From Selenomonas sp. oral taxon 920 (GTDB lineage Bacteria; Bacillota; Negativicutes; Selenomonadales; Selenomonadaceae), in contig NZ_CP017042.1 in assembly GCF_001717585.1 (NCBI RefSeq), positions 595,501 through 659,500 on the forward strand: a stretch of 64,000 bases of DNA. Direction: 5' to 3'. A program made the translations under genes and the position numbers. The notes under the pieces are model-generated. The model saw only the letters and a program-made list of their open reading frames with translations, had not been told where the DNA came from and did not search any database. Of this stretch, positions 46,095 through 54,014 are shown piece after piece. Each line of letters opens with the position of its first letter. Position 1 is the first letter of the stretch.

Positions 46095-47720
46095 TTATTC
46101 CGCGGCTTTATACTTCTCTGCAAGCTGCTGCTTTACGGTCTCGTTGCTGAGGAATTCATCGTAGGTCGAGATGCGGTCAACAACGCCGACGGGCGTGATC
46201 TCGATAATGCGGTTCGCAACCGTTTGCGTGAACTCGTGGTCGCGCGAGGCGAAGAGAATCGTGCCGCTGAATGACATCAGCCCGTTGTTGAGTGCCGTAA
46301 TGGATTCGAGGTCGAGGTGGTCGGTCGGCTCGTCGAAGATCAGCACGTTCGCGCCGGAGAGCATCATGCGTGAGAGCATACAGCGCACGCGCTCACCGCC
46401 TGAGAGCACCTCGGCGCGCTTCTGGCTCTCTTCGCCCGAGAAGAGCATACGTCCGAGGAAGCCGCGCACGAACGTCTCGTCCGGATCCTTCGAGTACTGG
46501 CGCAGCCAGTCGACAAGGTTCAGCTTGACATCGTCGAAGTAGGCACTGTTGTCCGAGGGAAGGTAGGTCTGCGTGGTCGTCACGCCCCATTTGAACGTAC
46601 CCTCGTCCGCCTCCTCCTCGCCCATGAGGATCTTGAAGAGCATCGTCTTTGCCGCGCCGTTCGGGCCGACAAAGGCGACCTTGTCGCCCTTTTTGAGCGT
46701 GAAGCTGACATTTTTGAGGAGCTGACGGCCGTCCACTTCCTTTGAAAGCCCTTCGACGGTCAGCAGCTGATCGCCCGCTTCGCGGTCGGGGGTAAAGGCG
46801 ATGTAGGGGTAGCGGCGTGTGGAGGGCTTGATGTCGTCGAGTGTGATGCGGTCGAGAAGCTTCTTGCGCGAGGTCGCCTGACGGGACTTCGAGGCATTTG
46901 CCGAGAACCGTTGAATGAACGTCTGGAGCTCCTTGATCTTCTCCTCTTTCTTCTTGTTTGCGTCCTTTGCCATCTGCAGGGCAAGCTGACTCGACTGATA
47001 CCAGAAGTCGTAGTTGCCGGCAAAGAGCGAAATCTTGCCGAAGTCTACGTCGCAGATATAGGTGCAGACCTGATTGAGGAAGTGGCGGTCATGTGAGACG
47101 ACAATAACCGTGTTTGGGAAGTCTACAAGGAAGTTCTCGAGCCAGTTGATTGAGGTCACGTCGAGGTGGTTCGTCGGCTCGTCGAGGAGCAGGATGTCGG
47201 GCGAGCCGAAGAGCGCCTGCGCGAGCAGAACGCGCACCTTCTCTGCAGGGGAGAGCTCGTTCATCTTGAGCGTATGCTTCGCATCGGGCACGCCAAGTCC
47301 ATTGAGCAGCTGTGCCGCCTCCGTCTCTGCGTTCCAGCCGTCGAGCTCGGCGAACTCTGCTTCGAGCTCCGAGGCGCGCATGCCGTCCTCATCGGAGAAG
47401 TCGGGCTTCTCGTAGAGCGCGTCCTTCTCGTCCATGATCTCTACGAGACGTGCGTGCCCCATGATGACCGTGCGCAGCACCTCGACCTCATCGTAGGCAT
47501 AGTGATCCTGCTTCAGAACAGCGAGGCGTTCGCCCGGCGTGATATCCACGATGCCGCCCGTCGGCTCGATGTCGCCCGAGAGGAGCTTTAGAAAGGTGGA
47601 CTTGCCCGCGCCGTTTGCGCCGATGATGCCGTAGCAGTTGCCGGGGGTGAATTTCAGATTGACATCCTTGTAGAGGACGCGCTTGCCGAACTGCAGGCTC
47701 AGATTGTTGACGGTGATCAT
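46095..47720 (-). CDS. ABC-F family ATPase, YbiT type
   Basis: 541 residues with two ABC domains and no membrane segments. First Walker A is GANGAGKST with DEPTNHLD; second is GPNGAAKTM with DEPTDHLDLES. The linker carries the lysine-rich interdomain arm of ABC-F proteins, which act at the ribosome E site. The first-domain signature reads LSPAEKV in place of LSGGE, as seen in YbiT relatives; in the second Walker A the usual GKS/T is changed to AKT. It lies 17 bases after the glucosaminidase gene. Confidence 0.93.
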   Translation of the reverse strand: MITVNNLSLQFGKRVLYKDVNLKFTPGNCYGIIGANGAGKSTFLKLLSGDIEPTGGIVDITPGERLAVLKQDHYAYDEVEVLRTVIMGHARLVEIMDEKDALYEKPDFSDEDGMRASELEAEFAELDGWNAETEAAQLLNGLGVPDAKHTLKMNELSPAEKVRVLLAQALFGSPDILLLDEPTNHLDVTSINWLENFLVDFPNTVIVVSHDRHFLNQVCTYICDVDFGKISLFAGNYDFWYQSSQLALQMAKDANKKKEEKIKELQTFIQRFSANASKSRQATSRKKLLDRITLDDIKPSTRRYPYIAFTPDREAGDQLLTVEGLSKEVDGRQLLKNVSFTLKKGDKVAFVGPNGAAKTMLFKILMGEEEADEGTFKWGVTTTQTYLPSDNSAYFDDVKLNLVDWLRQYSKDPDETFVRGFLGRMLFSGEESQKRAEVLSGGERVRCMLSRMMLSGANVLIFDEPTDHLDLESITALNNGLMSFSGTILFASRDHEFTQTVANRIIEITPVGVVDRISTYDEFLSNETVKQQLAEKYKAAE

Positions 47721-47737
47721 CTTTCCGTTCTCCTTTC

Positions 47738-48502
47738 CTACTTGTGCAGGATCGCGCGGAACATCGACAGAATGCTCTGCCCGTAGGAGTCACCGGGAAC
47801 CGCCCAGCGTCCGTTGAGATCCTGCCAATGACCGAGTGTGTTTGTGCCGTAGACGTTGCGTACAAGACTATATCTTGGATCAACAACGGGCTGCATGGGC
47901 TCACGTGTCGATGCATAGGCGAGCAGGTGCTGAATGTGTGCGCGCACCCCGATCTGCGAGGTGGCGAAATAGGCGCCCTTCACAGTTGCACTCGTCGTGC
48001 CGAGCCCACAGTAGTTGTTCTGATCCGGGGTCACCGTGCCGCCGTAGCGGAAGAAGCCGGTCTCCTTCAGCGCTTGGGCAAAGGCAACATCGGGGCGGAT
48101 GCCCTCGCGGGCACCCTCCTCGTAGTAGTAGGCGACAAGTTCGCGCGGCGTGACGGAGATGGCAGGATATGGATTCACACTCAGGAGATAGTCCACGCAC
48201 TGCTCCTGACTTGCGAGCGGCGTGCCGATGATGGCGGTATCGTATTCCGAGAGTGTTTGAGGAACACTGAAGAGCGGCTTTTCCGCAGCAACGGCATTTG
48301 CCTTCTCTGCTTCCTTGATGAGTGCGTCAATGCGCATGCGAAAATCGGGCTTTTCCTCGACCTCTGCGCCGCGCTCTGTGCGGACCTTCGTTGTCGTATC
48401 CGGATCGTGTACGCGGCGTGCCTCACCGCTCGTCACAGTCAGAATGCAGAACCCCATGAGGGCGGCGGCAAGAGAGCCGCGCAGAACAGTATCCTTTCGC
48501 AA
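47738..48502 (-). CDS. Exported glucosaminidase (GH73-like)
   Basis: 254 residues. A signal peptide (RKDTVLRGSLAAALMGFCIL) directs export. The C-terminal half is a beta-N-acetylglucosaminidase domain, with AFAQALKETGFFRYGGTV (catalytic glutamate) and NNYCGLGTT, as in FlgJ and autolysins that cut peptidoglycan. The chosen start is TTG 48502, eight bases after gggagg, because it gives a clean signal peptide; the frame is open further upstream but would overlap the neighbouring permease gene. Confidence 0.88.
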   Translation of the reverse strand: MRKDTVLRGSLAAALMGFCILTVTSGEARRVHDPDTTTKVRTERGAEVEEKPDFRMRIDALIKEAEKANAVAAEKPLFSVPQTLSEYDTAIIGTPLASQEQCVDYLLSVNPYPAISVTPRELVAYYYEEGAREGIRPDVAFAQALKETGFFRYGGTVTPDQNNYCGLGTTSATVKGAYFATSQIGVRAHIQHLLAYASTREPMQPVVDPRYSLVRNVYGTNTLGHWQDLNGRWAVPGDSYGQSILSMFRAILHK

Positions 48503-48542
48503 GTGATGAACCTCCCAAATTATATTTTGAGGAACCATGCCT

Positions 48543-49805
48543 CTATCGAATCCATTGAACCAGAAAAAACAAGCTGAAAAGCACCGTGAGCCCCCATGTC
48601 GCGTGCGTGGCTCTTTCCCCGCGCGCCGCCGTGAGCAGCGTAAACAGAAAGAGCGCAAGCGTCAGCCCTGTCCGCACATCGTACGCCGCGAGGATGAACG
48701 CAGCGATGACAGCGCCCTCGCGCAGCGTGAAATGTGCGGCACGGGGCAGCATCTGCAAGGCGCGCACGAGGAGCATCAGCCCCAGCACAGCAAGTGCGAT
48801 TGCAGGTACGGCGGGAAAGTCTGCGAGTGCCTGCATGAGTACTGCACAGGGCAGGAGGAGCAGCAGCAGGAGTGCCGTGAGACACGCCGTCAGCGGAATG
48901 CCTGCAATACGGCGATCCTCCGACGCCTCCGGCAGCGCGGCTGAGATCGGCGCGATCGTCAGAGGGAACGCGCCGAGAAGACTCATGCAGCCGCTCACAC
49001 CAAAGAGGGGGGCAAGAGGCTGCTGCCGCGTTATGGGCTCCGCCTCCGCAGCAAGTACTGCCATACTCTCAATTAGGAGAGCGAGCAGCAGTGTCAGCCC
49101 GAGCCCTGCAGCCGCAAATGGATCGGACTGTGCGAGCGTCAGGGCACCTGCCGCCCCTCCAAGGTCGGGCATGAGAAACGGTGCGGGGGGAATCTCCCAG
49201 AAGCCCTCTGCCCAAGTGAGCGCGCCGATGAGAACCATCCCGAGCGGCAGGGCTGTGCGTACGTTTCGCGCATGGAGCACGAGAACGAGCAGAATGCCCG
49301 TGAGCGTAAAGTAGGTGAGGGGATCACTGAGTGTACCGCCCATCGAGAGCGCCCACGGCGACGGCAGGAGTATGCGTGCATAGAGTGCCGCTGCTGTCAG
49401 CATACCGCACCCCAGGCCTAAGACCAGACCCGTGCGGACAATCGGAGGAAGCGCGCGCGTCCATGCGTCGGCATACTTCGTGCGTGTGAGCAGCATACCA
49501 ACGCAGGATGTGACAGCCGCAATGCCGAGCATCTCCTGCCACGAAAGTCCGCGTGCGATGATCTCCTCATAGACGAGCCATGCAGTGACGGCAGGGGAGG
49601 GGAGTGCGAGCAGCGTCCTTCCGCCGCGCGAGACGGCAAGCGTCCCGACGACCGCTGCGAGAATGCTGACCGTATACGCCGCTGTGAACGGCATGCCTGT
49701 GCGTGCAAGCAGTGCCGCCGTCAGCACGAGCGTCAGGGCAGCGACGGCAGCGAGGACGAACGCCGTGCTGAGAGCCGTGCGCAGCCCTCTCTCTTTGCCG
49801 TACAT
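48543..49805 (-). CDS. NCS2-like permease
   Basis: 420 residues with about 12 to 14 membrane helices, resembling the nucleobase-ascorbate transporter (NCS2) family. A helix-break segment SPAVTAW and LIESMAVLAAEAEP, with a family-type acidic residue in a membrane segment, support this. A purine or pyrimidine base is the likely substrate but the motifs are weak. The ATG at 49805 follows gggaggga. It is the last host gene before the prophage; the prophage end lies about 100 bases upstream and leaves the gene intact. Confidence 0.75.
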   Translation of the reverse strand: MYGKERGLRTALSTAFVLAAVAALTLVLTAALLARTGMPFTAAYTVSILAAVVGTLAVSRGGRTLLALPSPAVTAWLVYEEIIARGLSWQEMLGIAAVTSCVGMLLTRTKYADAWTRALPPIVRTGLVLGLGCGMLTAAALYARILLPSPWALSMGGTLSDPLTYFTLTGILLVLVLHARNVRTALPLGMVLIGALTWAEGFWEIPPAPFLMPDLGGAAGALTLAQSDPFAAAGLGLTLLLALLIESMAVLAAEAEPITRQQPLAPLFGVSGCMSLLGAFPLTIAPISAALPEASEDRRIAGIPLTACLTALLLLLLLPCAVLMQALADFPAVPAIALAVLGLMLLVRALQMLPRAAHFTLREGAVIAAFILAAYDVRTGLTLALFLFTLLTAARGERATHATWGLTVLFSLFFLVQWIR

Positions 49806-49837
49806 AGTTCCCTCCCGCAACATCCCAAAACATTTTT

Positions 49838-49865
49838 ATTTTATCACAAAACAAGTAATTGATAA
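49838..49865 (-). promoter_or_regulatory. Candidate promoter of the NCS2-like permease
   Basis: On the minus strand TTATCA and TAAAAT are separated by 16 bases, about 30 bases ahead of the ATG. Confidence 0.35.
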
Positions 49866-49909
49866 AGAGGTCCTTTTATTTCAAGGCTTTAGAGAAAGAT
49901 AAAGTGTAT

Positions 49910-49946
49910 TTGTCTACAACTTGTCTACAAAATTACTTGCCTACAA
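49910..49946. promoter_or_regulatory. Candidate integrase arm-type sites / attL region
   Basis: TTGTCTACAA occurs at 49910 and 49921, and TTGCCTACAA at 49937, the last overlapping the final codons of the integrase gene. Short repeats in this position are typical of arm sites bound by the N-terminal domain of tyrosine integrases. The core crossover site cannot be set without the right end. Confidence 0.45.
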
Positions 49947-51096
49947 TATCCCCAAAGATGCGAGCAGTCTCCTGCATCATATCCTCTGTGTCGTGTGCAT
50001 AGAGGTTTTGCGTGATGTTCGCATTGGCATGTCCAAGGCGAGCTGCGACATCAACCGGCTTTGCCCCCGCCTCAATCAGCTTCGTTGCGTGGGTATGACG
50101 AAAACTGTGCGGATTGAGCCCTGACTTTCGCAAAACAAGCGTGACGGACGTGTGATGGAGTGGGACACCATTCGGACGGATACAGACGAGCGAACGGCGC
50201 AGGAGGTAATCCGGCGCAGGAAGTTTCTTCGGGAGAAGAACCAGAGCCCGATCATCGCGTGAATCCTCGTAGGCCAGTTGATAGGCTTGCCCGAAACGCA
50301 TCTGATGCTCTGCTTGCTCAGCGCGAAGCGCGCGGAGGTAGGAAATAAAAGATGCGTCTACATAGAATACACGCGCGCTGCTCTCTGTTTTCGGCGTATC
50401 AAAATAGCCCGCCTCGAATCGCTGACGTGAGACACAAATCTTACCTGTGTTCAGGTCGATATCCTCCCATGTCAGTCCTAGTGTTTCGCTGATGCGCATT
50501 CCCGTGTGATACATGATCTTGATGGCGGGGTAGCAGGTTGTAGCTTTGGGGATGGCGGCAAACTGCTCCGGTGTTATGATCACGCGTTTTATCACCTTGC
50601 GCGGCGCACAGCGGGGAATAGGGATATTCGTCGCCGGATTGACAGCAATGAGCTCTGCCGGATAAACGGCATACTTCAGTGCAGCAGACAACACAGACTT
50701 CGCCTGCATGATCGTTCCGGCAGCAAAACCTTTACTTGCAAGTTCCTGCACCCACGCAGCAACATCGCGCGGGCGAAGGTCTTGTAAAAAGATACCTCCC
50801 AAACGGGGAAGAACACGGAGTTTTATTGCGCAGGAATAGTTTTGATATGTCGTCCGCTTCACGTTCGGGCGCACGACATTCTCAAGCCATGAGGCGAGGT
50901 AGTCCCGCAGCTTCACCTTCTCAGATGTGATACCGATGTTGCCGGACTTCCAGTCGGCGTATGCCTTTACGCCCGCGTCAAATGCTTCATCCTCGGTGGC
51001 AAATCCTCCTTTCTCTTTCATGCGGCGCGGATTCTTCGAAATGTCGAAGCTGTACGAGTACGTTTTTCCACGCTTTCGTATGCGTATCTTGGACAT
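49933..51096 (-). CDS. int: Phage tyrosine integrase
   Basis: 387 residues. An arm-binding AP2-like N terminus (RIRKRGKTYSYSFDISKN), a core-binding SAM-like domain and the catalytic domain follow in order. Catalytic residues are seen as YHTGMRISETLGL (first arginine), HSFRHTHATKL (His-x-x-Arg), RLGHANANIT and the tyrosine in NLYAHDT. It integrates and excises the phage. The ATG at 51096 is preceded by an aaggagg site that lies within a small hairpin. Confidence 0.95.
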   Translation of the reverse strand: MSKIRIRKRGKTYSYSFDISKNPRRMKEKGGFATEDEAFDAGVKAYADWKSGNIGITSEKVKLRDYLASWLENVVRPNVKRTTYQNYSCAIKLRVLPRLGGIFLQDLRPRDVAAWVQELASKGFAAGTIMQAKSVLSAALKYAVYPAELIAVNPATNIPIPRCAPRKVIKRVIITPEQFAAIPKATTCYPAIKIMYHTGMRISETLGLTWEDIDLNTGKICVSRQRFEAGYFDTPKTESSARVFYVDASFISYLRALRAEQAEHQMRFGQAYQLAYEDSRDDRALVLLPKKLPAPDYLLRRSLVCIRPNGVPLHHTSVTLVLRKSGLNPHSFRHTHATKLIEAGAKPVDVAARLGHANANITQNLYAHDTEDMMQETARIFGDIVGK

Positions 51097-51109
51097 AAAT
51101 AAAACCTCC

Positions 51110-51208
51110 TTGAAATAGGAGGCGAATCATGGTAGAATTTATTTGCAACTTGGCATGATTCGCGTCATGTCTGCCGCTCTCTCTGTTGGCGCAGGGAGGG
51201 CGGTTTTT
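51110..51208 (+). ncRNA. Candidate small RNA divergent from the integrase
   Basis: TTGAAA (51110) and TAGAAT (51133) are 17 bases apart on the plus strand. A strong hairpin at 51174-51203 (ccgctctctctg against cagggagggcgg, two wobbles) followed by five Ts would end a transcript of about 64 bases. A ten-base inverted repeat, GCGAATCATG (51122-51131) and CATGATTCGC (51154-51163), spans the -10 box and the start region. An aggagg-led nine-codon frame (MVEFICNLA) also begins at 51129. No plus-strand gene follows. Confidence 0.45.
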
Positions 51209-51252
51209 ATGTGGGAAGAAAACGTGATATTTTCCTACTTGGGTGTCCAAAT

Positions 51253-51274
51253 GGGAAAAAAGAGCCGATTTTTC
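51253..51274 (-). terminator. Weak terminator after the cysteine-rich protein gene
   Basis: On the minus strand ggaaaaa and ttttttcc pair around an eight-base loop, just after the stop of the gene at 51279. Confidence 0.4.
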
Positions 51275-51278
51275 CTAG

Positions 51279-51554
51279 TTAACATCCGCAAGTGGGGCTG
51301 AAAGACCCGTCGCAGCATTTTGTCCGCCCGTTCACACATCCGCATACACCTTTGTGATGACTACAACAACCACGTCTAAGGTATATCATGTGATGGTTAT
51401 AGGTGCCGACAATGGAGCCAAGCTCCGGTGGTGCCGCTTCAGAGGCAAGGACAAAGTTCGCAATAGAACCTTCTTCCGCTTGCGGTGTTGCAGCAAATAC
51501 TGTGGGGGACAACAGCGCCACAAGCAATGTTGTGAGAATAGAGATGCGTTTCAT
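51279..51554 (-). CDS. Small exported cysteine-rich protein, prophage cargo
   Basis: 91 residues. A clear signal peptide (MKRISILTTLLVALLSPTVFA) precedes a variable middle and a 30-residue C-terminal module with eight cysteines: RRGCCSHHKGVCGC, NGRTKCCDGS and SPTCGC. CSHHxGV followed by DGxxSPxC recurs at the C termini of many small exported bacterial proteins of unknown role; disulfide bonds or metal binding are likely. Its ATG shares a base with the stop of the rhodanese gene, so the two are translationally coupled. It lies in the lysogeny region and is probably expressed from the prophage. Confidence 0.75.
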   Translation of the reverse strand: MKRISILTTLLVALLSPTVFAATPQAEEGSIANFVLASEAAPPELGSIVGTYNHHMIYLRRGCCSHHKGVCGCVNGRTKCCDGSFSPTCGC

Positions 51555-51991
51555 TATGCTTTCTCTCCCTTCATATCTACCATCGGCAGGCGACCTTTCT
51601 CAATATGTTTTGCGGCGTCTTTTAAGACTTTGACGTTTGTAAATCCATTTTGAAATAGAATCTGCGCTGCACGAATAGAATAACCGTCGTCAGGACATGA
51701 GCAAAAGATCATGTAAGCTTTTGATTTATCTTGCTGGGCAATAAAATCATCAAGAGGTTTCTTCTTATATGGGTTAATCCATATTTCACCGGCGACCTCC
51801 TTCTTGTTCCGCTCTCTGCTTTGCTCGGAACGAACATCAATTACCTGCACGGCATCCGGGGCGTTTAAGTATTCTTTGAGAGTTATGAAGGAATACTCAA
51901 CTTGCTCTTTTTGTTGTGACTGCTCAGCTGATGTGGCATTGAAATTCAGCAGGATGAGCAACAATAGAATAGGGATACGTAATAGGTTCAT
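51554..51991 (-). CDS. Exported rhodanese-domain protein, prophage cargo
   Basis: 145 residues. A signal peptide (about residues 1-22) is followed by one rhodanese domain: VQVIDVRSEQSRERN, then the active-site region MIFCSCPDDGYSIRAAQIL. The CxCPDxxxS loop resembles the rhodanese domains attached to DedA proteins more than classic sulfurtransferases. It would act in the periplasm on sulfur or thiol chemistry. It is coupled to the cysteine-rich gene after it. The sequence is less GC-rich than the host genes. Confidence 0.85.
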   Translation of the reverse strand: MNLLRIPILLLLILLNFNATSAEQSQQKEQVEYSFITLKEYLNAPDAVQVIDVRSEQSRERNKKEVAGEIWINPYKKKPLDDFIAQQDKSKAYMIFCSCPDDGYSIRAAQILFQNGFTNVKVLKDAAKHIEKGRLPMVDMKGEKA

Positions 51992-52033
51992 TTTGTCTTC
52001 CTTCCTGTGATCTTCTGTATGTTAGTCATTAAA

Positions 52034-52540
52034 TTAAAAAGAATAATCGTAGGCATTTTTTTCTAATTCATCATGATGCTCAGATGCGTAATTGCAAATT
52101 GTTTTGAACATCATATCACCCCATGTATTGGGTTGAATTTTATATACGAAATCGTTATGGTATTCCTGTATTTTGTTTCCGTCCTTGTCATAGAAGGATA
52201 TTATATGAGTCGTTTCGCTTCGATCTGGAATAGAATAAGTCTTATAGGAAATGCTGTGATGTAGAGTAAAAAAATGAAAATCTTTAAAGTCTTCTGCAGC
52301 TATCTTTGCTCCTCTTTCCGTATAAAATGTTTTTTCCCAAAAGGAAATTTTTGTAGTGTCAATTGTAGTTTTTGAATAGTCTAGCGGGTCGTGCTTTATG
52401 TTATAGTGAATAAATAATTTATCAAAGAAATATGCACACTCATTATTTGAGCTAATCCATTGCCAGTTTTCAGCATACCCTACACTCGTCGATAGAACAA
52501 CAAACGCAGTGATCAACAGTGAGAGCACTTGCTTTTTCAT
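52034..52540 (-). CDS. Exported protein, adhesin-E-like, prophage cargo
   Basis: 168 residues with a signal peptide (KKQVLSLLITAFVVLSTSVGYA). The mature part begins NWQWISSNNECAYFFDKLFI and continues with charged, aromatic-rich sequence, a pattern seen in small exported proteins related to surface-adhesin E of Haemophilus that are common in Negativicutes. This relation is tentative. ATG 52540 follows aaaggagg. It has markedly AT-rich codons and reads in the same direction as the repressor, so it may be expressed in the lysogen. Confidence 0.7.
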   Translation of the reverse strand: MKKQVLSLLITAFVVLSTSVGYAENWQWISSNNECAYFFDKLFIHYNIKHDPLDYSKTTIDTTKISFWEKTFYTERGAKIAAEDFKDFHFFTLHHSISYKTYSIPDRSETTHIISFYDKDGNKIQEYHNDFVYKIQPNTWGDMMFKTICNYASEHHDELEKNAYDYSF

Positions 52541-52554
52541 GGCGATTACCTCCT

Positions 52555-52770
52555 TTAATGTGACCATGCTTCAATCTCGTCCGCTGATTCGGTGCGGTAG
52601 AGATCGTTCCCTAAAATATGTGCAAGCTCGTGTTGATACGTCTCTATGTTTGTTTCCCTGTTGTGGCGTGCGTTCAGCACAATGGTTGGATCGCCGTTCT
52701 CATCCGTTACAACGAATCCTTTGACCGCAACGGGCAAGTCTTGTAAGACTGTTCTCACATCAGTAATCAT
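52555..52770 (-). CDS. Short ImmA/IrrE-like zinc peptidase domain
   Basis: 71 residues carrying QHELAHIL, the HExxH metallopeptidase motif of ImmA/IrrE proteins that cleave phage repressors. It is much shorter than full ImmA proteins (over 120 residues), so it may be a minimal domain or remnant. It starts within the last codons of the repressor gene (11-base overlap), as ImmA genes commonly do with their cognate repressors. Confidence 0.8.
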   Translation of the reverse strand: MITDVRTVLQDLPVAVKGFVVTDENGDPTIVLNARHNRETNIETYQHELAHILGNDLYRTESADEIEAWSH

Positions 52771-53167
52771 AGTCTCCGCGCTCCTTCGCTTTCTGATATT
52801 CAACAAAGCGTCGCACTTCCTCGATCGATTCCTTGCTGAGACCGCGCGACGCATCAAAAAGAACTCTGATGTTGGGGTTCTCTTTCATTTCGTTTGCGAT
52901 GGCTGCTACCTCTGGGTCGTCGTAGTAGGATGGGGAATCATCAACATCCTCTTCTGGTTGCTCCCATCCCATGATGTAGGCAGGTGTGACATGATATACC
53001 TCGGCAAGTAGTTCTATCTTGTCCACAGGGATATTTGTGACAATATCGTTCTCGTACTTATATAGCGTCTGCTTTGATACGAGTACACGCTTGCCTACTT
53101 CGTCTTGGGTCAACCCTCGGTCTAAGCGAAGGGCTTTTAGACGCGCCCCGATAGAACCATTGGGCAT
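52760..53167 (-). CDS. CI-type phage repressor, XRE family
   Basis: 135 residues. The N-terminal helix-turn-helix (IGARLKALRLDRGLTQDEVG, then VSKQTLYKYEN) is followed by an acidic linker and a helical C terminus, without an S24 protease domain. Inactivation by the adjacent ImmA-like protein is therefore likelier than self-cleavage. ATG 53167 is nine bases after aggagg; a TTG at 53173 is nearer. It probably binds the AAAGTTACTTT sites in the divergent region upstream. Confidence 0.9.
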   Translation of the reverse strand: MPNGSIGARLKALRLDRGLTQDEVGKRVLVSKQTLYKYENDIVTNIPVDKIELLAEVYHVTPAYIMGWEQPEEDVDDSPSYYDDPEVAAIANEMKENPNIRVLFDASRGLSKESIEEVRRFVEYQKAKERGDYDY

Positions 53168-53205
53168 ATACAAGCCCCTCCTTTCTCAAATAATATGCTA
53201 TTTAT

Positions 53206-53233
53206 ATATTAACATAAATGACATAAAAAGCAA
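53206..53233 (-). promoter_or_regulatory. Leftward promoter of the repressor operon
   Basis: On the minus strand TTGCTT (53228-53233) and TAATAT (53206-53211) are separated by 16 bases. Operator O1 lies just upstream of the -35 box. Confidence 0.6.
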
Positions 53234-53237
53234 CAAA

Positions 53238-53317
53238 AAAGTTACTTTCGCAGAATAAAATGTCTTGACAGGTTACTTTTTGAGGTGTATACTCGTGGTA
53301 TCTTGAAAAGTTACTTT
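53238..53317. promoter_or_regulatory. Lysogeny switch: three operators and the rightward promoter
   Basis: AAAGTTACTTT, an 11-bp palindrome around one base, occurs exactly at 53238-53248 (O1) and 53307-53317 (O3), and as cagGTTACTTT at 53269-53279 (O2). The rightward promoter is TTGACA (53265-53270), 17 bases, TATACT (53288-53293). O2 overlaps the -35 end and spacer, and O3 lies just after the predicted start. Bound repressor would shut off the early operon. Confidence 0.85.
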
Positions 53318-53335
53318 TGAAAGGGGGATGTATAG

Positions 53336-53545
53336 ATGATAAAAACGGATGATCTTATTGGTCTGATGGCAAAACATCGAATCTCACAGAGAGAAATGGC
53401 AAAAAGGCTTGGTATAACGGCGAAAACATTCGCACTCAAGTTAAAAAAGGGGCGCTTTGGTTCTGATGAAATCGAAATCATGATTGAGGAACTTGAGATT
53501 GAAGATCCTATGTCCATTTTTTTTGCCAAAGAAGTAGCTTTATAA
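53336..53545 (+). CDS. Cro-like regulator
   Basis: 69 residues with one helix-turn-helix (RISQREMAKRLGITAKTFALKLKKG), the first rightward gene after the switch promoter. By position it is the Cro analogue that opposes the repressor at the shared operators. ATG 53336 follows gaaaggggg. Confidence 0.85.
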   Translation: MIKTDDLIGLMAKHRISQREMAKRLGITAKTFALKLKKGRFGSDEIEIMIEELEIEDPMSIFFAKEVAL

Positions 53546-53596
53546 GTTACCGTTCAAATAAAACACCTCTCAACGAGAGGCAAAGGAGGTGAGGGG

Positions 53597-53818
53597 ATGA
53601 AAACAATTTTCCAGTCGGATAGCCACGGGGGGAACGAGCTGAAAGGCTCGGCTGCAATCCTTGTGGATGGTGCAATCGAGGAGGTCTTTACGCTCGGTGT
53701 AGGTCTCAATATGAGACGCACACTGGATGCGGAAAAGAATATGAGCATCCTGATTGAGGTTCAGGATGCTCAGACGGGCAAGACAGCCCACACATTTGTT
53801 GTTACCTGTAAGGCTTAG
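53597..53818 (+). CDS. Phage protein of unknown function
   Basis: 73 residues, not recognised. It has a short beta-rich composition with acidic and hydrophobic alternation (VDGAIEEVFTLGVGLNM, MSILIEVQDAQTG). The ATG follows caaaggaggtgagggg, a very strong ribosome site. Its last three bases overlap the end of the oppositely oriented small gene at 53816. Confidence 0.75.
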   Translation: MKTIFQSDSHGGNELKGSAAILVDGAIEEVFTLGVGLNMRRTLDAEKNMSILIEVQDAQTGKTAHTFVVTCKA

Positions 53819-53992
53819 GGATTGATGCTTTGCATGCAGGTGTTGACGCGCAAGGCAATCCGCTCGTTATTCGCCAAAATGACGTCTGCGATTGCCTCTG
53901 GGGTAATGGTGTCATAGGATGCGAGGATTTTCAATATCTCGTCTTTTGACAGTCCGGGGTTTGGTGTCAATGTGATTCGGACATTGCTCATG
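53816..53992 (-). CDS. Small antisense-oriented phage protein, 58 residues
   Basis: The frame starts at ATG 53992 behind aaaggagg and reads MSNVRITLTPNPGLSKDEI, continuing to CMQSINP and a stop. It is the only leftward gene inside the rightward early operon. It has its own strong promoter at 54015-54044. The product is helical with a short polar start and has no recognised domain. Its transcript, if not terminated, would run antisense through the Cro gene toward the repressor. Confidence 0.75.
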
Positions 53993-54014
53993 GTAACACC
54001 TCCTTTCTGTCCTG

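Noticed and set aside
49850-49932. A tRNA gene as phage integration target
   Set aside because: No cloverleaf or TTCAA-containing T arm with matching acceptor stem could be found at the junction.
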